From: Phenylobacterium sp. CCH9-H3
Lineage (GTDB): Bacteria; Pseudomonadota; Alphaproteobacteria; Caulobacterales; Caulobacteraceae
Assembly: GCF_001557235.1 (NCBI RefSeq)
Contig: NZ_LSJI01000101.1
Location: 1 to 43,497, forward strand
Reading direction: 5' to 3'
DNA length: 43,497 bases
Part shown: positions 23,902 through 32,684 of the stretch, piece by piece
Layout: every line of letters starts with the position of its first letter
How positions within the stretch are numbered: the stretch's first letter is position 1
Program-made: the position numbers and the translations under genes
The notes under the pieces: generated by a model
Told to the model about the DNA's origin: nothing
What the model saw: only the letters and a program-made list of their open reading frames with translations
The model's database searches: none

Positions 23902-25605
23902 ATGAAGATCCGCGTCGCCTTGCTCGCCGCCGCCGCGGGCCTGTGGGCCGGCGGGGCCGCCGCCCAGCAGCACGACATGTCGAGGATGACCGGCATGAGC
24001 ATGGGCCTGCCGCCCATGCCGTCGATCTACGCCGGCCAGGCCGACAAGCCGGGCGCGCCGGTGTTCCAGGGCCTGGGCGCCCACACCATGAAGGTGACGG
24101 CCACGCCCGAGGCGCAGAAGTTCTTCGACCAGGGCGTCAACCTGGTGTTCGGCTTCAACCACGCCGAGGCGATCCGCTCGTTCCGCGAGGCGGCGCGGCT
24201 GGATCCCAACTGCGCCATGTGCTGGTGGGGCGTCAGCTTCGCCCTGGGCTCGAACATCAACCTGCCGATGCCGGACGACGCGATCCCGGCGGCCTGGATG
24301 GCGCTGAAGAACGCGCAGGCGGCCGCGCCCAAGGTCAGCGAGCGCGAACAGGCCTGGATCGCTGCGCTCGCCACCCGCTACGCCGAGAAGAAGGGCGCCG
24401 ACCGGGCGGCCCTGAACGCCGCCTTCGCCGCCGCCATGGGCGACCTGGCGGCCAGGTATCCCGACGACATCGACGCCCAGACCTTCTGGGCCGAGGCGAT
24501 GATGGACACCCAGCCCTGGGATTACTGGGAAGCCGACGGCAAGACGCCCAAGGGTCACGGCGCCCAGATCGTCGCCACCCTCGAGAAGGTGATGGCCACG
24601 GCGCCGGACCATCCCGGTGCGCTGCACCTCTACATCCACGCCGTGGAGGCCTCGACCACGCCGGAGCGCGCGGAGGCGGCGGCGGACCGGCTGCTGAAGC
24701 TGATGCCGGGCGCCGGGCACGTGGTGCACATGCCCAGCCACATCTACTACCGGGTCGGCCGCTACGCCGACGCCGCGGCGGCCAACGAGGCCGCGGCCAA
24801 GGTGGACGAGGACTACATCATCGCCTGCAAGGCGCAGGGCTTCTATCCGGCCGGCTACTACGGCCACAACATCCACTTCCTCTGGACCTCGGCCGAGATG
24901 GAGGGGCGCTACCAGGCCGCCATCGACGCCTCGCGCCGGCTGGTGAAGGCGGTGGACGCGCCGAACCTCGCCAAGCAGCTCTCGGTGGCCGAGCTCTACA
25001 ACTTCACCCCGACGGTCACCCAGCTGCGGTTCGGCAAGTACCGCGAGATCCTGGCCGAGCCGGCGCCGGACAAGATGCTCACGCTGGACACCGCCATGTG
25101 GCTGTATGCCCGGGCCTTCGCCCACGCGAACACCGGCGACCTGGCCGCCGCGCGGGCGGACCGCAAGGCGCTGGCGCCGCTGCAGACCGCCAAGTTCGAC
25201 CGCTACGACGCCTTTGGGGTTCCGGCGGCCGGGATGATCGCGGTGGCCCTGGCCAGCGTGGACGGCGAGATCGCGCGAAAGTCGGGCGATCTGGCGGGCG
25301 CCATCGCGCACTTCCGCAAGGCCCAGACGCTGGAGCGGGCGCTGCCCTACACCGAGCCCGCCTACTGGCACCGGCCGGTGGCGCACCTCTTGGGCGCGGC
25401 GCTGATCGAGGCGGGCCAGCCGGCGGAGGCCGAGGCGGTCTACCGCGAGAGCCTCCACCACTATCGCCGCGACGGCTGGGCGCTGATGGGCCTGGCCAAG
25501 GCGCTGGAGGCGCAGGGCAAGTCCGCCGATGCGCAGAAGGCGATGGCCGAGTTCGGCGAGGCCTGGCGGCGCTCGGACACCCCGATCGCGACGTCGCGGC
25601 TCTGA
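23902..25605 (+). CDS. Secreted TPR-repeat protein with conserved CxxCWW motif
   Basis: A 567-residue exported protein. The ATG at 23902 follows GGGAGGGAC and opens a Sec signal ending AAAQQ; an upstream in-frame ATG at 23848 lacks such support. After it comes a short Met/His-rich stretch (HDMSRMTGMSMGLPPMPS), then TPR-like helical repeats, including FFDQGVNLVFGFNHAEAIRSF and CAMCWWGVSFALGSNINLP. Later conserved His-rich motifs are ALHLYIHAVEAS and VHMPSHIYYRVGRY. The Met/His and Cys motifs hint at metal or haem contact but no function is established. A palindrome lies upstream. Confidence 0.82.
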   Translation: MKIRVALLAAAAGLWAGGAAAQQHDMSRMTGMSMGLPPMPSIYAGQADKPGAPVFQGLGAHTMKVTATPEAQKFFDQGVNLVFGFNHAEAIRSFREAARLDPNCAMCWWGVSFALGSNINLPMPDDAIPAAWMALKNAQAAAPKVSEREQAWIAALATRYAEKKGADRAALNAAFAAAMGDLAARYPDDIDAQTFWAEAMMDTQPWDYWEADGKTPKGHGAQIVATLEKVMATAPDHPGALHLYIHAVEASTTPERAEAAADRLLKLMPGAGHVVHMPSHIYYRVGRYADAAAANEAAAKVDEDYIIACKAQGFYPAGYYGHNIHFLWTSAEMEGRYQAAIDASRRLVKAVDAPNLAKQLSVAELYNFTPTVTQLRFGKYREILAEPAPDKMLTLDTAMWLYARAFAHANTGDLAAARADRKALAPLQTAKFDRYDAFGVPAAGMIAVALASVDGEIARKSGDLAGAIAHFRKAQTLERALPYTEPAYWHRPVAHLLGAALIEAGQPAEAEAVYRESLHHYRRDGWALMGLAKALEAQGKSADAQKAMAEFGEAWRRSDTPIATSRL

Positions 25606-25637
25606 TCGAGGCGTAAGGCTGCAACAGGTGGCGCCAT

Positions 25638-25663
25638 CCTGCTGACATGGCCCTGTCAGCAGG
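25638..25663. promoter_or_regulatory. Perfect 10-bp inverted repeat upstream of the GST gene
   Basis: CCTGCTGACA and TGTCAGCAGG pair perfectly around a 6-base spacer. It lies 32 bases after the TPR gene stop and 39 before the GST start. It has no U-tract, so an operator is as likely as a terminator. Confidence 0.45.
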
Positions 25664-25702
25664 ACGGGTGTTGAATGGCTCCGAACCCAAGGGAGCCCCC
25701 CG

Positions 25703-26347
25703 ATGTCTGACATCGTCTTCTACACCAACCCCATGTCGCGCGGCCGGATCATCCGCTGGATGCTGGAGGAGGTCGGCCAGCCCTACGAGACCAAGGTCCT
25801 CGACTGGGCGGGCGGGGCGGCCAAGTCGCCCGAGTACCTGGCGATCAACCCCATGGGCAAGGTCCCGACCATCGTCCACGACGGGGTGGTGGTCACCGAG
25901 TGCGCGGCGATCTGCGCCTACCTGGCCGACGCCTTCCCACAGGCGGGCCTGGCCCCGCCGCCGGGCAGCAAGCTGCGCGGGCCGTACTATCGCTGGCTGT
26001 TCTTCGGCGCCGGGCCGATCGAGCAGGCCGTGGCGTTCGGGGCGCTCAAGGTCGACGTGCCGGCCGACCAGCGGGCGATGGTCGGCTTCGGCTGCATGAC
26101 CGACGTGCTGGACGCGCTGGAAGGCGCGCTGAAGGGCCGCCAGTATCTCGCCGGCGACAGCTTCACCGCGGCGGACCTCTATATCTGCTCGCACCTGGCC
26201 TGGGGTATGAGCTTCGGCACCATCGAGAAGCGCCCGGCGTTCGAGGCCTATGTCGAACTCCACGGCAAGCGGCCGGCCGCGCTGCGGGCCGACGAGATCG
26301 ACAACGCCCTCATGGCTCAGCAACAGCAGCCGGAGCCCGCTGAATAA
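25703..26347 (+). CDS. Glutathione S-transferase
   Basis: A 214-residue cytosolic GST. The N-terminal thioredoxin-like domain runs from IVFYTNPMSRGRIIRWMLEE to about residue 80 with the cis-Pro motif GKVPT and the glutathione-contacting TECAAICAYL (E-C replacing the usual E-S); a helical C-terminal domain follows with DSFTAADLYICS. A catalytic Ser (PMSRG) is plausible. AGGGAG precedes the ATG. Its last 38 bases overlap the convergent VOC gene. Confidence 0.9.
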   Translation: MSDIVFYTNPMSRGRIIRWMLEEVGQPYETKVLDWAGGAAKSPEYLAINPMGKVPTIVHDGVVVTECAAICAYLADAFPQAGLAPPPGSKLRGPYYRWLFFGAGPIEQAVAFGALKVDVPADQRAMVGFGCMTDVLDALEGALKGRQYLAGDSFTAADLYICSHLAWGMSFGTIEKRPAFEAYVELHGKRPAALRADEIDNALMAQQQQPEPAE

Positions 26348-26714
26348 GGTCGAACTTCGTGCCGTAGAGATCCTCGAACACCGCCACGGTCCCGTACGGC
26401 TCGTGGCGGGGTTCCTCGAGGAACCTGACGCCGGCCGCGCTCATGCGGGCGTGGTCGCCGGCGAAGTCGTCGGTCTCCAGGAACAGGAAGACGCGCCCGC
26501 CGGCCTGGTCGCCCACGGCGCGCGCCTGGTCCCCCACGGCCTTCGCCAGCAGCAGTGCGCCCTGCGAGCCGCGCGGCCGGACGACCACCCAGCGCTTGCC
26601 GCCGCCCATGTCGGTGTCCTCGACCAGCTCGAACCCGGCCTTGCGGACGTAGAAGTCGATGGCCTCGTCATAGTCGCGGACGAGGAGGGCGGTGAGGGCG
26701 AGTCTGGCAGGCAT
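26310..26714 (-). CDS. VOC (glyoxalase-fold) family protein
   Basis: A 134-residue vicinal-oxygen-chelate protein with two beta-alpha-beta-beta-beta modules: LTALLVRDYDEAIDFYVRKA at the start, and VFLFLETDDFAGDHARM, then VFEDLYGTKFDLIQ at the end. The usual C-terminal metal Glu position reads Asp (KFDLIQ). The ATG at 26714 is preferred because family members start near MPARLALT; an ATG at 26729 would add five residues. Its promoter side merges with a dispersed repeat. Function is not assignable. Confidence 0.78.
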   Translation of the reverse strand: MPARLALTALLVRDYDEAIDFYVRKAGFELVEDTDMGGGKRWVVVRPRGSQGALLLAKAVGDQARAVGDQAGGRVFLFLETDDFAGDHARMSAAGVRFLEEPRHEPYGTVAVFEDLYGTKFDLIQRAPAAVAEP

Positions 26715-26730
26715 GAGCTTCAGTAGCATT

Positions 26731-26855
26731 CCTTCCCCGCTGGGGGAGGGGCGCCACGAAGTGGTGGAGGGGGCTCCGGCGCAAAACGATCGTCTTGAGC
26801 GGAAGCCCCGTCCGTCAGCTTCGCTGACAGCTCCCCCGACGGGGAGCAATTTCCG
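26731..26855. repeat. Dispersed palindromic intergenic repeat
   Basis: Between the VOC and EF-G-like genes lies a mosaic of palindromes: GCTGGGGGAGGGGCGCC and, further on, GTCAGC-TTC-GCTGAC (26814-26828) flanked by CCCCGTC and CTCCCCCGACGGGG. This looks like the CTCCCC...GTCAGCGAAGCTGAC element scattered in Caulobacteraceae genomes. It carries no plausible gene. Confidence 0.6.
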
Positions 26856-26860
26856 CGCCC

Positions 26861-28870
26861 CTAAGCCCTGGCCCCCTGCGCGGCCTCCTCGGCCAGGCGG
26901 CCGTGCAGTTCGCTCATGTGGTCGAAGTCGGCTTCGAAGGCGCCCAGGCCCTGGGTCAGGCCCCGCAGCTCGGCGATCAGGTCCTGGCGCTCGCTCTGCG
27001 GCAGGTAGGCCTCGATCCGCTCCCAGCCGCGCCAATCCTCGCGGGGGCCGAGGCCCAGGATCTGGCCGCGCCGGGCGGTCAGGGCCGAGGTGACGTGGCT
27101 GGCGCTGGGCGAGGGCGAATAGACCGTCAGCTTCTCGATCGGCTCCAGCAGGATCGAGCCCACGGTCTTCAGGGCCTCCTCGATGGCGAGCCGTCCGGCC
27201 GTGCGGAAGGCCATTTCCGAGGAGTCCACGCTGTGGGTCATGCCGTCGGTGAGGGTGACTTCCAGGTCGGTGACCGGGAAGCCCAGGGGGCCCTTGGCCA
27301 GGCCGTCGCGCACGCCCGTCTCCACCGCCGGAATCCACTGCCGGGGCACGGCGCCGCCGACGACCTTCGACTGGAAGACGAAGCCGGAACCGCGGGGCAG
27401 GGGCTTCACCTCGATGGTCACGTCGGCGAACTGGCCGTGGCCGCCCGACTGCTTCTTGTGTCGCGCCCGCTGGGTGGCCGCCCGGGCGATGGTCTCGCGA
27501 TAGGGGGTCTTGGGCTGCAGGGTGTCGATCTCGACGCCATAGCGGCGCTTGAGCCGCTCGAGCGCGAGACGCACGTGACCTTCGCCCTGGCCGGACAGCA
27601 GGATCTGGCGCTGTTCGGGATCGTGGGTGAGGGACAGGCCCGGATCCTCCTCGACCAGCTTGCCCAGGGAGCCCGAGAGCCGGACGTCGTCGTTGCGGTT
27701 CTTGGCCATGAGGGCGACCGAGAAGAGGGGCCGCCGCGGCCGGGCCTCGGCCTTGGGGACCTGGGGCTGGCCGGTGGTGGACAGGATTTGGCCGGCGGCG
27801 GCCTGCTCCACCTTGCCGATGGCGCAGATGTCGCCCAGCGGCGCCTCGGCGATCTTCTTCAGGGCCGAGCCCTGGACCTGGGAGAGGCCGCCGGCGCGGC
27901 TCTTGGAGCCATCCGCCATGACGAACTCGGCGCCGTCGGCCAGCTTGCCGCCGAACACGCGCGCATAGGCCAGCTTGCCGGACTGTCCGGCATAGGCCGC
28001 CTTCAGGACATAGGCGCCCCCGGTGATCCCGAGCCGCTCAGCCGCCTTGCCGACCGGCGGGGTCTCGTGGCGGAGGGCCTTCAGCAGCCGGCGGATGCCG
28101 AAGCCGTTCTGGGCCGAGCCGAAGAAGACCGGGACGATCAGCCCGTCGTTCATCTCCCGCACCAGATCGGTGAAGACGGCGTCGCGGCTGGGCTGGACGT
28201 CGGTCAGCAACTGCTCCAGCAGCTCGTCGTCGAAGTCGGCGATCTGTTCCAGCATGTGGAAGCGGGCGTCCGCCTCCTCCTGGCGCAGGTCGGCGGGGAT
28301 TTCGGCGAGCTCGCTGGGCTTGCCGGGCCGGTAGACGAAGCAGCGCTCCAGGGCCAGGTCGATGTAGCCGCTGACCTTGTCGCCGTTCCAGGTGGGGATC
28401 TGGCGGGCCACCAGCGGGGCGGACGAGACGGGCGCCAGGGCTTCCAGCAGCTCGTTCAGCGTCCCGTGGGCCTGGTCCATCTTATTGATGAAGAGGGCGT
28501 GGGGGATGCCCAGCCGCTCAAGCTCGCGCAGGGTGGGCTGCAGCAGGATCGCCTTGGCCGGGTCGGGCTCGGCGACCACGATGGCGAGGTCGACGGCCGG
28601 CAGGGCCTTGTCGATCTCGCAGCAGAATTCCAGGGATCCGGGGCAATCGACGACCACGTAGCGGTCGCCCATGAAGTCGAAGCCGGCGAGGTTCAGTTCG
28701 ACGGAATGGCCGCGGGCCTTGGCCTCGGGGCTCGAGTCGCCCACCTCGCCGGGGCGGACGGCCTGGCCGGTGGCGGCTTCCAGCAGGGCCTCCATCAGGG
28801 CGGTCTTGCCGGCGCTCGTGGGGCCGACGAGCGCAAGCGCCCGAACCGACCCCGTGTCTCGGATTGCCAT
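26861..28870 (-). CDS. EF-G-like translational GTPase
   Basis: A 669-residue protein with the whole EF-G domain order. G1 is GPTSAGKT (16-23), G3 is DCPGS (75-79), G4 NKMD (129-132), followed by domain II, domains III to V with KPLPRGSGFVFQSKVVGG and PRQWIPAVETGVRDGL. It differs from the housekeeping EF-G: the switch-I RGITI motif is replaced by RGHSVELN, and the catalytic His of DTPGH is Ser79. The chain is slightly shorter than FusA. It is best placed with EF-G-like paralogues of unknown role. GGGAGA precedes the start. Confidence 0.87.
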   Translation of the reverse strand: MAIRDTGSVRALALVGPTSAGKTALMEALLEAATGQAVRPGEVGDSSPEAKARGHSVELNLAGFDFMGDRYVVVDCPGSLEFCCEIDKALPAVDLAIVVAEPDPAKAILLQPTLRELERLGIPHALFINKMDQAHGTLNELLEALAPVSSAPLVARQIPTWNGDKVSGYIDLALERCFVYRPGKPSELAEIPADLRQEEADARFHMLEQIADFDDELLEQLLTDVQPSRDAVFTDLVREMNDGLIVPVFFGSAQNGFGIRRLLKALRHETPPVGKAAERLGITGGAYVLKAAYAGQSGKLAYARVFGGKLADGAEFVMADGSKSRAGGLSQVQGSALKKIAEAPLGDICAIGKVEQAAAGQILSTTGQPQVPKAEARPRRPLFSVALMAKNRNDDVRLSGSLGKLVEEDPGLSLTHDPEQRQILLSGQGEGHVRLALERLKRRYGVEIDTLQPKTPYRETIARAATQRARHKKQSGGHGQFADVTIEVKPLPRGSGFVFQSKVVGGAVPRQWIPAVETGVRDGLAKGPLGFPVTDLEVTLTDGMTHSVDSSEMAFRTAGRLAIEEALKTVGSILLEPIEKLTVYSPSPSASHVTSALTARRGQILGLGPREDWRGWERIEAYLPQSERQDLIAELRGLTQGLGAFEADFDHMSELHGRLAEEAAQGARA

Positions 28871-29048
28871 GGTCGCGTTCTCCCATCACCGAAGGCGCCG
28901 AGGGCGCCCGCCTTGCGGGAGGTCGTGGCGCCCTTGCGCGCGGTTAGGAGCGGTCGCGGACCGGTACAGGCCAGCCGACGCCGCCCTTACGGGAAGACCC
29001 TACGCCCGGAGTTTCGCGGGCCGCGCCTCAAGAAGTCGTGAGGGCCGC

Positions 29049-30644
29049 CTAGCGATCCAGGGCCGAGCGGATCGCCAGGGCGCCCGCACGGGCGCGTCCC
29101 CGGGCGCCGATGGAAACGTCGTTGGCCGGCGCCTCGCGGGCGCGGCCGTAGAGCCAGCCCTGGGCATAGTGGACCCCCGCCCGGCGGACGGCGTCCTCGG
29201 CCTCCGGCGTCTCGACCATTTCGGCCAGGGTGCGGACCTTGAGCTCGGCGCACATGTTGACGAGGTGCTTCACGAAGGTGGCTTCGCGGCCCCCATGGGC
29301 CAGGTCGCGGATGTAGCGCCCATCGATCTTCACCAGGTCCAGGGTGAGCTGCTGGAGATAGGCCAGGGAGGCGGCGCCGGCGCCGAAGTCGTCCAGGCAC
29401 ACCTCGCATCCGGCCGCGCGCAGGGCCTGCAGGCGCCGGTCCGCGGCGGCGAGATCCTCCACGGCGGCGCTCTCGGTGAGCTCGAACATCAGCCGGCCGC
29501 TGGCCCATGGCCGGCTCTTCAGCAGCCCGAGCGCGCCGTCGACATAGCTGTCGCGCATCAGACTGCGGCCTGAGACGTTGACGGCCAGGACCAGCGCCGG
29601 GTCGCGCTGCAGCGCCTGCAGCGTCTCTTCCAGGATGGCCATGTCGAGCGGCTCGATCAGGTCCATCTCTTCGGCCATGCGGATGGTCGGGAAGGGGCTG
29701 CCGTTCGATCCGAACCGCACCAGCACCTCGTGGTGGTGCAGCTCGCCGCTCTCCAGCGAGACGACCGGCTGGTAGGCCAGGGTGAACCGGCGGTGCCTGA
29801 TCGCCGCACCCAGGGCGCCGGCGTTGCTGAGCGCGGTGCGCATCGCCTCGTCCAGCGCCTGGGACAGGTCGCCGGGCAGGGCGTGGGCGAGGCCGTCCTT
29901 GAGCACGAGGTTCAGGGCGTAGCGCAGCGCCTGGACCGTCGACTTGCGGGTCTCCACGCCGGTCATGGGAACGGCGGCGGCGGTGGCCTGCACCTTGCTC
30001 ACCCCGGCGTCCGCCAGCACGCGGGCGATGCGCTGGGCGACGACGTCCGTGGGCTCGTCGCGGCCCCGCACCAGGGCGTAGCGGTCCGGGCCGACCTCGG
30101 TGGCCGCTTCGCCGCGATAGGCCTGGGCGCGAAGGGCTCCGGCCACGAGCGACTGGAACCTGGCCGGGTCGTCGGTGGCGGCGGCCGAACGGGACAGGCC
30201 GCCCAGTTCCACGAAGGCGAGTTCCAGCTCCTGGGAGGCGCCCGACATCAGTTCGGCGGCGCGCGCCTCGAAGGTTTCGCGGCTCTGCAGGCCCGAGGCG
30301 CCGCGGCCGCTCGCGCGGGAGAGGGCGCACGAGATCGCCCCGTCGTTCTGGGGAAGGCGGATGGCCGTGAGGCTGGCGTGCCCGGCGGCCTTGCCGGCGA
30401 CCTTCAGCACCACCGGCCCGGCCCGGGTGCCGTCTCCAAGGCCTGTGAACAGGGCCTCGACCATCGGATGATCCTCGGGATCGAACAGGCTCTGCCACGG
30501 ACGCCCCCCGAGCGCGCGGTCCTGGACCCCCAGCACCGCCTCGCCGGCGCCCAAGGCGAAACTCACCTTGCCGTCCGCGCGGACCTCCAGCAGGAGGTCG
30601 GCGGCGGCGAAGCCGAAACCCAGAAACCGATGTGCAGATGGCAA
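29049..30644 (-). CDS. EAL-domain protein with N-terminal PAS-like and degenerate GGDEF-like region
   Basis: A 531-residue protein from a TTG at 30644, chosen because AGGGAG lies 11 bases upstream and no similarity to known domains exists further out. The N-terminal region (about 1-110) is PAS-like with FGFAAADLLLEVRADGKVSFALG; the middle (about 130-290) looks like a degenerate GGDEF region. The EAL domain (about 290-510) keeps the key residues: EVLVRF, NVSGR, FELTES, DDFGAGAASL, KIDGRYI, AEMVE and QGWLYGR. It could therefore hydrolyse cyclic-di-GMP. A small minus-strand gene precedes it. Confidence 0.85.
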   Translation of the reverse strand: MPSAHRFLGFGFAAADLLLEVRADGKVSFALGAGEAVLGVQDRALGGRPWQSLFDPEDHPMVEALFTGLGDGTRAGPVVLKVAGKAAGHASLTAIRLPQNDGAISCALSRASGRGASGLQSRETFEARAAELMSGASQELELAFVELGGLSRSAAATDDPARFQSLVAGALRAQAYRGEAATEVGPDRYALVRGRDEPTDVVAQRIARVLADAGVSKVQATAAAVPMTGVETRKSTVQALRYALNLVLKDGLAHALPGDLSQALDEAMRTALSNAGALGAAIRHRRFTLAYQPVVSLESGELHHHEVLVRFGSNGSPFPTIRMAEEMDLIEPLDMAILEETLQALQRDPALVLAVNVSGRSLMRDSYVDGALGLLKSRPWASGRLMFELTESAAVEDLAAADRRLQALRAAGCEVCLDDFGAGAASLAYLQQLTLDLVKIDGRYIRDLAHGGREATFVKHLVNMCAELKVRTLAEMVETPEAEDAVRRAGVHYAQGWLYGRAREAPANDVSIGARGRARAGALAIRSALDR

Positions 30645-30718
30645 GGCTGAATCATCTCCCTGCCAAAGGCTAGGTTCCCGCGCCTTAAGATCGCGTATGC
30701 GCTGGGCTTTTCGGGCCC

Positions 30719-30979
30719 TCAGGCGTCGGCCTTGTTCCGGCGCAGCATCCGCCGCCGGGTCTCGAGCACCGAATAGAGCCTTTCGCGCTCCTGGGGTCCG
30801 ACCGGAAGGGCCGGGCGGGCCTGCTGCACGTCCACGTCGCGGCTGGCCTCCTCGGCCAGGCGGTCCATGCCCCGCGGATCGACCCGCCACAGGGCGTCGA
30901 TCAGGTCCGCTACAAGCAGCTCCAGCGTGGCGACGCGGGCGATCAGATCCCGCTTGCTGGTGGAGTCATCGTCCGACAT
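30719..30979 (-). CDS. Small hypothetical protein
   Basis: An 86-residue protein, not recognised. It begins MSDDDSTSKRDLIARVATLELL from the ATG at 30979; a longer frame exists upstream but is Cys/Arg-rich and unlikely. A Leu-rich helix in the first third may be a coiled coil (ATLELLVADLIDALWRV). The C-terminus is very basic (RRRMLRRNKADA). It is 74 bases upstream of the EAL gene and may be cotranscribed with it. The Nudix gene diverges from it. Confidence 0.6.
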   Translation of the reverse strand: MSDDDSTSKRDLIARVATLELLVADLIDALWRVDPRGMDRLAEEASRDVDVQQARPALPVGPQERERLYSVLETRRRMLRRNKADA

Positions 30980-31044
30980 GCGATGGTTCCGTTTCAAGTC
31001 CGCCGACGATTGGGGGAAGTGCTTAAGTCTTCGACAGCGGCGCC

Positions 31045-31551
31045 ATGAGCATGACGGAAAAGTTGAGTCGCACACAACCGGAACGTCCGACCGCGCGCGT
31101 CCTTCTGTTCGACGCCCAGGACCGGATCCTTTTGATGAAGGGCCGCCTGCCCAGCGCGCCGGACCGGCCCGGCGCCTGGTTCACCGTCGGCGGCGGGGTG
31201 GAGCCTGGCGAGACCTTCGTCGAGGCCGCGGCCCGTGAGATCCGCGAGGAGACGGGGATCGTCGACTTCGTCCTGGGGCCGGTGGTCTGGGTGCGCGAGG
31301 GCGTCATGCGCCTGCCCGAGCCGACGCTGCTGAAGGAGTGCTACATCGTGGCGCGCTGCGACGGGGGCGATCCCGTCCGCGACGGCTGGAACGCCATGGA
31401 ACGCGCGCTCATCGACGACATCCGTTGGTGGACCGTGGGCGATCTGCACCTGACGCCGGAAAGGATCTTCCCGCCGGGCCTTCCGCACCGCCTGCCGCCG
31501 ATCATCGCCGGCCGGTTTCCCGCCGAGCCGGAGGTCATCCCGTGGACCTGA
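31045..31551 (+). CDS. Nudix hydrolase
   Basis: A 168-residue Nudix protein. The Nudix box GGGVEPGETFVEAAAREIREETGI (described in two parts: GGVEPGE and REIREETGI) begins near residue 50 and matches GX5EX7REUXEEXGU, so Mg-dependent pyrophosphohydrolysis of nucleoside-diphosphate-linked compounds is expected. The C-terminal part has IDDIRWWTVGDL. An ATG at 31051 is an alternative start. A PI-PLC-like gene follows after 35 bases. Confidence 0.9.
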   Translation: MSMTEKLSRTQPERPTARVLLFDAQDRILLMKGRLPSAPDRPGAWFTVGGGVEPGETFVEAAAREIREETGIVDFVLGPVVWVREGVMRLPEPTLLKECYIVARCDGGDPVRDGWNAMERALIDDIRWWTVGDLHLTPERIFPPGLPHRLPPIIAGRFPAEPEVIPWT

Positions 31552-31586
31552 GCGTCATCGGCCCGTCGCGCTTTGGAGGCTAGGAC

Positions 31587-32684
31587 ATGGCCATGATCGC
31601 CGCCCTGCTCGCCGCCGCCGCCGTTTCCGCCGCCTGCGACCTGGAGAAGCCTTCCGGCGCGCCCGGCTGCACCCAGGCGGCCGTCGACGCCCTGCCGATG
31701 AACGCCCTTCAGGCCATCGGCACCCACAACAGCTACAAGATGGCCATCGCGCCGAACGAGCTCGCCACGATCCGCGCCGCGAACCCCCGGGAGGCCGACG
31801 GCATCGACTATAGCCACCCGCCGCTGGCCGTTCAGCTCGACGCCGGGGCCCGGCAGCTCGAGATCGACCTGGCCTACGATCCGGCGCCGGGGCTCTATGC
31901 CGCCCCGCTGGGCTTCCGGATGGCCGGCAAGGCTGCGGTCCCCTACGACTTCGCGCCGCTGAAGCAGCCGGGCCTGAAGGTGCTGCACGAGGCGTCGGTG
32001 GACTATCGGTCGGTCTGCCCCCTGTTCAGGCAGTGCCTCGAGGAGATCCGGGCGTGGTCCAGGGCCCATCCCGACCATGTGCCGCTCCTGATCCTGCTGA
32101 ACCTCAAGGAGGGCGGCCTGTCCCTGCCCGGCGCGACGGTGGCGCCGCCCTTCGACGCTGAGGCGATGGACCGGATCGACGCCGAGATCCGCGCGGTGTT
32201 TCCGGATGCGTCGCTGATCACGCCGGACCAGGTGCAGGATCGGCGCGCCACCCTGCGCGAGGCGGTCGCGGCGGGCGGCTGGCCCACGCTGAAGACGGCG
32301 CGGGGCCGGGTGATGTTCGCCCTCGACTGCCCGCCGGAGCAGGTCGCCCGCTACCGGGGCGACCGCAAGGTCCTGGAGGGCCGCGTCGCCTTCGTGAACA
32401 CCGACGAGACCTCGCCGGCCGCCGGCTACATCACCCTGAACGAGCCCCTGGCGCAGTCGGCCCGGATCGCGGCGGCGGTGAAGGCGGGGATCCTGGTCCG
32501 CACCCGCGCGGACGCGGACACCCGCGAGGCGCGGGCGAACGACACGGCCCGCCAGGCCGCCGCCTTCGCCTCGGGGGCGCAGTACGTCTCGACCGACTAC
32601 ATGACCCCCGACCTGCGCCTCGGCCCCTATGTGGCGAAGCTGCCGGGCGGCGGCGTGGCGCGGCGCTCGCCGGTCCAGCCTTAG
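31587..32684 (+). CDS. PI-PLC-like phosphodiesterase (Ca-dependent PI-PLC1 group)
   Basis: A 365-residue exported protein with the phospholipase C-like TIM barrel. The first catalytic His is H47 in IGTHNSYK and the second H134 in VLHEASVDYRS, typical of the calcium-dependent PI-PLC1 group; LEIDLAYDP supplies acidic metal ligands. The N-terminus is a short hydrophobic signal ending near AAC. GGAGG lies 7 bases before the ATG. It shares a 4-base overlap with the convergent glycine-zipper gene. The substrate in bacteria is not established. Confidence 0.85.
   Translation: MAMIAALLAAAAVSAACDLEKPSGAPGCTQAAVDALPMNALQAIGTHNSYKMAIAPNELATIRAANPREADGIDYSHPPLAVQLDAGARQLEIDLAYDPAPGLYAAPLGFRMAGKAAVPYDFAPLKQPGLKVLHEASVDYRSVCPLFRQCLEEIRAWSRAHPDHVPLLILLNLKEGGLSLPGATVAPPFDAEAMDRIDAEIRAVFPDASLITPDQVQDRRATLREAVAAGGWPTLKTARGRVMFALDCPPEQVARYRGDRKVLEGRVAFVNTDETSPAAGYITLNEPLAQSARIAAAVKAGILVRTRADADTREARANDTARQAAAFASGAQYVSTDYMTPDLRLGPYVAKLPGGGVARRSPVQP

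Noticed and set aside
16860..25700. Very long open frames on the opposite strand of the peptidase and TPR genes
   Set aside because: They have repetitive Arg/Gly/Ala/His composition, no ribosome sites and no domains; they are typical shadows of GC-rich coding DNA.
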